A stretch of 16,368 nt of DNA from CAYRUP01 sp964427485. Lineage in GTDB: Bacteria; Pseudomonadota; Gammaproteobacteria; DSM-16500. Position 1 is the first letter of the stretch, and each line of letters begins with the position of its first letter. Location of the stretch: NCBI GenBank assembly GCA_964427485.1, contig CAYRUP010000033.1:1-16368 (forward strand). Reading direction: 5' to 3'. Under the pieces are notes generated by a model. It did not search any database and had not been told where the DNA came from. It worked only from the letters and a program-made list of their open reading frames with translations. The translations under genes and the position numbers were made by a program. Positions 13,742-16,368 of the stretch are shown piece by piece.

Positions 13742-14329
13742 ATGAGCACAGACTTCCAAGACAATCTGTACAAATTTATTTCAGAGCATTTAGCGCTGTA
13801 TGGCCAATCTCCCAGTTACAGAGAGATGACGGCTGCTATGGATATTAGTCCAAAATCAAAAAGTTTAATTACACGTAGTCTTCGAGTTTTAAATAAAGAA
13901 GGTAAAATTTTATTAAAAAAAGCAGGGCGAAAAGTTGCGATTTCTCTCACGCAAAAAAATTTACCGTTGATCGGAAAAATTTCTGCGGGATTACCCATCG
14001 AAGCGATAGAAGAGAATCAATTTATTGACATTAAAGAGTTGCTGGAAGGTGAGGGAAGATTTGCCTTGCAAGTAAAGGGAAATTCCATGATTGAAGATGG
14101 AATTTTAGATGGCGATTTTATTATTTGTAAAAAAACACATATTGCGAGTGAGGGCGATATTATTGTGGCCCTCCTCGATCAAATGAATACCACGCTTAAA
14201 CGAATTTCTTTCAAGGTGAAAGGAATGGTTACCTTAATTCCGAGCAATATTGAAATGAAACCGCGAGCGTATGCTCCGGAGCGCATTCAAATTCAAGGAA
14301 TTTATGTAGGTTTATTACGTCTAGGGTAA
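13742..14329 (+). CDS. lexA: LexA-like SOS repressor with S24 autoprotease domain
   Basis: LexA represses DNA-damage genes and cleaves itself when RecA filaments form. The N-terminal winged helix (about 4-65) has PSYREMTAAMDISPKSKSLI, resembling the alphaproteobacterial form (PS-F-x-EM...SKS) more than the E. coli one. The C-terminal S24 domain is complete. Numbered from the upstream GTG at 13727, the scissile pair is A87-G88 in ISAGLP, nucleophile S120 in KGNSMIEDG and base K158 in TTLKRIS, almost at the E. coli positions (A84-G85, S119, K156). ATG 13742 is chosen because MSTDFQDNLYKFI aligns with LexA N-termini; GTG 13727 would add five residues. The gene is four bases before the polymerase gene. 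Whether it is the only LexA of the genome or an acquired paralogue cannot be told here. Confidence 0.85.
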   Translation: MSTDFQDNLYKFISEHLALYGQSPSYREMTAAMDISPKSKSLITRSLRVLNKEGKILLKKAGRKVAISLTQKNLPLIGKISAGLPIEAIEENQFIDIKELLEGEGRFALQVKGNSMIEDGILDGDFIICKKTHIASEGDIIVALLDQMNTTLKRISFKVKGMVTLIPSNIEMKPRAYAPERIQIQGIYVGLLRLG

Positions 14330-14333
14330 AAAA

Positions 14334-15584
14334 ATGTTTTCCCAAACTAAAAATTTAAAAAATAAATTTTGGAATCGAGCAATTATTCTCATTGACATGA
14401 ATGCTTTTTTTGCATCGGTCGAACAGCTCGATCATCCTGAGTGGCGGGGTAGAGCGCTTGCGATCACAAATGGGAGACAGGGGACTTGTATTATTACAAG
14501 TTCTTATGAAGCCCGCTCTTATGGTATTAAAACAGGCATGCGTCTTCCGGAAGCAAAAAGATTATGTAAAAGCTTAATTCAAGCGCCTGCTCGTCCCGAG
14601 CGGTATGCGGAAGTATCGACTGCCATCATGGAAGGACTCGCCAGTTTGTCGCCGGATATTGAAGTTTTTTCGGTTGATGAAGCATTTATTGATGTGACTA
14701 ATTGTCAGGCATTGCATGGGCCGCCTGAAAAAATGGGCTGGATGGCAAAAGAAATTGTCTTTAATAAAACAGGATTGCTTTGTTCTGTCGGTGTCAGTGG
14801 CGATAAAACAACAGCGAAATATGCGGCGAAATTAAAAAAACCGGATGGATATGTGGTGATTCCGCCTTGGGAAGCCAAAGAAAGATTGCGCGATGTACCT
14901 GTGACTGATTTAAGTGGAATTAAATCGGGTATTGGCGGCTTTCTTGCTGAACATGGAGCAGAGACTTGTGGTGAAGTTGCGAATATTCCCATTAGTATTT
15001 TAGCAAAACGCTTTGGAAATATTGGCAGACGCATTTGGTATATGTGTCAGGGCGCGGATCCTGATCCTGTGCATGTTGTTGTGCCCAGTCCAAAATCAAT
15101 GGGTCATGGAAAAGTGATGCCTCCTAACACAATGAGCAAAACAGTCATCGATATTTTTTTGATGCATATGTGTGAAAAATTAGGTGCAAGATTGCGGCAG
15201 CATAGCTTTAAAGCACAACATTTTTTTGCGGGATTATTAAATTATGATATTGGATGGTTGGGAGGCAAGGGTAGAAGTATTCAAATGACGAATGACAGCA
15301 GGGAAATTTTTCAGTTAGCCGATTTTTTAATTTCCCAAAATTGGGATGGGGAACCGGTGCATCAAATTCAAGTCACAGCGCTTGATCCGGGTGATGCAGG
15401 TTTTCAACTGGATTTATTTTCAAAAACAAATGATCAACGCAGAAAACTTTATTCGGTTATTGATGAAATTAATGATCGTTTTGGGGACTTTACGATTACA
15501 CCTTTAACTATGTTAAATCATTCTGAAATGCCAAACGTAATTGCACCCGCATGGAAGCCGTACGGTCATCGTCAAACAATTTGA
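14334..15584 (+). CDS. dinB: Y-family translesion DNA polymerase (Pol IV/DinB-like)
   Basis: This error-prone polymerase bypasses DNA lesions during the SOS response. The palm motifs are intact: IDMNAFFASVE (20-30) with catalytic D21 and an FF pair (F26 as likely steric gate), SSYEARSYGIKTGM (56-69), and SVDEAF (113-118) with D115 and E116. The helix-hairpin region reads DLSGIKSGIGGFLAEHG, and the little finger starts after PKSMGHGKVMPP. The C-terminus carries QLDLF (358-362), a textbook beta-clamp binding motif. At 416 aa it is longer than E. coli Pol IV (351 aa) and near UmuC (422 aa), but the motifs favour the DinB branch. AGGG lies upstream of the ATG. The gene follows lexA by 4 bp and precedes the SRAP-like gene by 11 bp, so all three should be co-induced. 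Confidence 0.9.
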   Translation: MFSQTKNLKNKFWNRAIILIDMNAFFASVEQLDHPEWRGRALAITNGRQGTCIITSSYEARSYGIKTGMRLPEAKRLCKSLIQAPARPERYAEVSTAIMEGLASLSPDIEVFSVDEAFIDVTNCQALHGPPEKMGWMAKEIVFNKTGLLCSVGVSGDKTTAKYAAKLKKPDGYVVIPPWEAKERLRDVPVTDLSGIKSGIGGFLAEHGAETCGEVANIPISILAKRFGNIGRRIWYMCQGADPDPVHVVVPSPKSMGHGKVMPPNTMSKTVIDIFLMHMCEKLGARLRQHSFKAQHFFAGLLNYDIGWLGGKGRSIQMTNDSREIFQLADFLISQNWDGEPVHQIQVTALDPGDAGFQLDLFSKTNDQRRKLYSVIDEINDRFGDFTITPLTMLNHSEMPNVIAPAWKPYGHRQTI

Positions 15585-15595
15585 TGGGGGGAGTT

Positions 15596-16036
15596 ATGGC
15601 TGAAGCTGTTATTTTTAATTTTCAAAATAAAATTTGTACTGTGACTTTCAAAAATCCAAAAGCGATGCTCCCAGTTAAGCTAAAAAATGGCGAATGTAAA
15701 TTAGTTACCTGGGGTCGCAGAGAAAATGAAAATAGCGAAATGCCGCTAGGTGGTTGGGCTCGATTGGCATCCATTAAAAATGAAAAATATATTAAATGGA
15801 ATTTATATCATCCTAAACCCGTGCAAATTTTTGTGGATAAATTCATGGAGAAAGATTTTGAGAGCATGCCGCGTTGGTATGAAGTGACGAAAGGCAAATG
15901 TCTGCAAGGTTTATTGGCGCAGCATGAGAATGAATATAGACTTTATATTGTCACTATAGAGCCGGAAGATTTAATGAATTGTCATTATAGGTGGCCGCAT
16001 ATCATAACGTCTACCCAGTCTGCGGATAAATTGTAG
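15596..16036 (+). CDS. Degenerate SRAP/YedK (HMCES)-like protein
   Basis: SRAP proteins crosslink to abasic sites in single-stranded DNA through Cys2, and their genes often sit with SOS polymerases. This 146-aa protein shows a faint SRAP outline: LPVKLKNGECKLVTWGR (25-41, like the family's R-WGL-P region), WARLASI (54-60, like NARAETV), DKFME (81-85, like DGFYEW with the glutamate kept as E85), LQGLLAQHE, and HYRWP (130-134, like H-x-RMP with the histidine kept). The catalytic Cys2 and the Asn of NARAE are absent, so AP-site crosslinking as known would not work. ATG 15596 is preferred because GGGGGGAG precedes it and it follows the polymerase stop; an in-frame ATG at 15551 would overlap that gene. 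The homology is by eye and tentative. Confidence 0.6.
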   Translation: MAEAVIFNFQNKICTVTFKNPKAMLPVKLKNGECKLVTWGRRENENSEMPLGGWARLASIKNEKYIKWNLYHPKPVQIFVDKFMEKDFESMPRWYEVTKGKCLQGLLAQHENEYRLYIVTIEPEDLMNCHYRWPHIITSTQSADKL

Positions 16037-16091
16037 GGACATGATGTGCTGAGAGGTATCCCCGTGAATTTTAATAAAAATGCGCTTAGAA

Positions 16092-16286
16092 AGCCTTCCC
16101 AGCAGGGGAAGGTGCCCAACGGGCGGATGGGGGAATCAAATAAATATGCAAGATAATGGTATTTTAAAAGATAGAGCGCCTGCTCCGCAAAAATAGCGGA
16201 AAAAAATTATGGAATCACTTAAGACTCAAGTGTTGAATGATATACGGAATCATTATTTTTGATTCCCGCATCCGCCCGTTGGGCCA
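16092..16286. repeat. Inverted-repeat element, family C (possible non-coding mobile unit)
   Basis: A hairpin CCTTCCC-N5-GGGAAGG (16094-16112) leads into TGCCCAACGGGCGGATGGGG and GAATC (to 16137). The reverse complement of 16261-16286 gives nearly the same sequence, so two ~25-bp arms face each other across about 120 AT-rich bases. Inside are a small stem TCCGC/GCGGA (16184-16200) and GGAATCA/TGATTCC (16246-16266). The layout is MITE-like, but no target-site duplication was identified. Confidence 0.55.
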
Positions 16287-16299
16287 TAGGCATCAAGCT

Positions 16300-16368
16300 A
16301 AGAATTTTTTTGCTTTTCCTATGCATTTTAAGAGCTTTGATGTCATCCTGAGCGCAGCGAAGGATCAC
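16300..16368. repeat. Palindromic repeat, family A copy 2 (cut by window edge)
   Basis: Positions 16300-16366 match 4091-4158 with one indel (T-run) and one substitution. Only the conserved arm and the left half of the 25-bp palindrome are inside the window; the right half would lie beyond 16368. Confidence 0.9.

Larger units (their letters stand above)
16037..16368. other. Non-coding stretch after the SOS operon
   Basis: These 332 bases hold repeat family C and copy 2 of family A and no gene I can support. There is no strong terminator with a U-tract after the SRAP-like stop. Short frames here are under 35 codons and are made of repeat sequence. Confidence 0.6.

Noticed and set aside
14705..15034. 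109-codon minus-strand frame inside the polymerase gene
   Set aside because: It is a shadow of the Y-family polymerase coding sequence.
16064..16156. 30-codon GTG frame with AGAGG seven bases upstream, after the SRAP-like gene
   Set aside because: Although the ribosome site is good, most of the peptide is read through repeat family C, so it is more likely chance than a gene.
16184..16200. Intrinsic terminator for the SOS operon
   Set aside because: The stem is only 5 bp and is followed by As, not Us, on the plus strand.

Overview
The window looks like part of a low-GC (about 40% by eye) gammaproteobacterial chromosome from a host-associated lineage. A Legionellales-type intracellular bacterium is the best guess. 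The ParB protein carries RGKYQPR and a C-terminal domain of the Pseudomonas/gamma type. Against that conserved background sit two mitochondrial-carrier-like proteins, several ankyrin proteins, a Rickettsia-like isocitrate dehydrogenase and an alphaproteobacterial-style LexA/operator pair. The taxonomic call is inference from protein motifs, not from a marker gene.

Layout. 1-2057 (minus): murF followed by the start of an isocitrate dehydrogenase gene cut by the window edge. 2176-4114 (plus): pabB and pabA overlap and make aminodeoxychorismate for folate. A perfect 25-bp inverted repeat (4134-4201) separates them from convergent parB (5030-4230), which has no parA beside it. 5163-6155 (plus): a divergent three-repeat mitochondrial-carrier-like membrane protein. 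6169-6496 (minus): two small genes in one operon, an entericidin-like lipoprotein (45 aa) and an unrecognised 58-aa protein. 6659-7741: type II glutamine synthetase. 7823-8995: a fused GNAT acetyltransferase plus cyclase-family (kynurenine-formamidase-like) protein. 9054-10953: a short ankyrin ORF and a glycosyltransferase-like/ankyrin protein. 10984-11784: a clear mitochondrial carrier family protein. 13599-11836 (minus): a DUF3626-like domain fused to ankyrin repeats. 13742-16036: a three-gene DNA-damage cassette of a LexA-like repressor, a Y-family polymerase with a beta-clamp motif, and a degenerate SRAP/YedK-like protein. 16037-16368: no convincing gene, only repeats.

How it fits together. 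The first 5 kb is housekeeping. From about 5.1 to 13.6 kb the content is accessory and eukaryote-flavoured: carriers, ankyrins, a GT-A-like domain and DUF3626. This suggests secreted or host-interaction proteins, but no secretion signal was proven. The last block is a self-contained SOS operon. Its promoter has an exact GTTC-N7-GTTC LexA box between -35 and -10 and a near-match GAAC-N7-GAAT downstream, so it probably controls itself.

Three families of palindromic intergenic repeats punctuate the window. In two places (the 3' ends of pabA and of the DUF3626-ankyrin gene) the repeat appears to run into the reading frame and supply the last codons and the stop.
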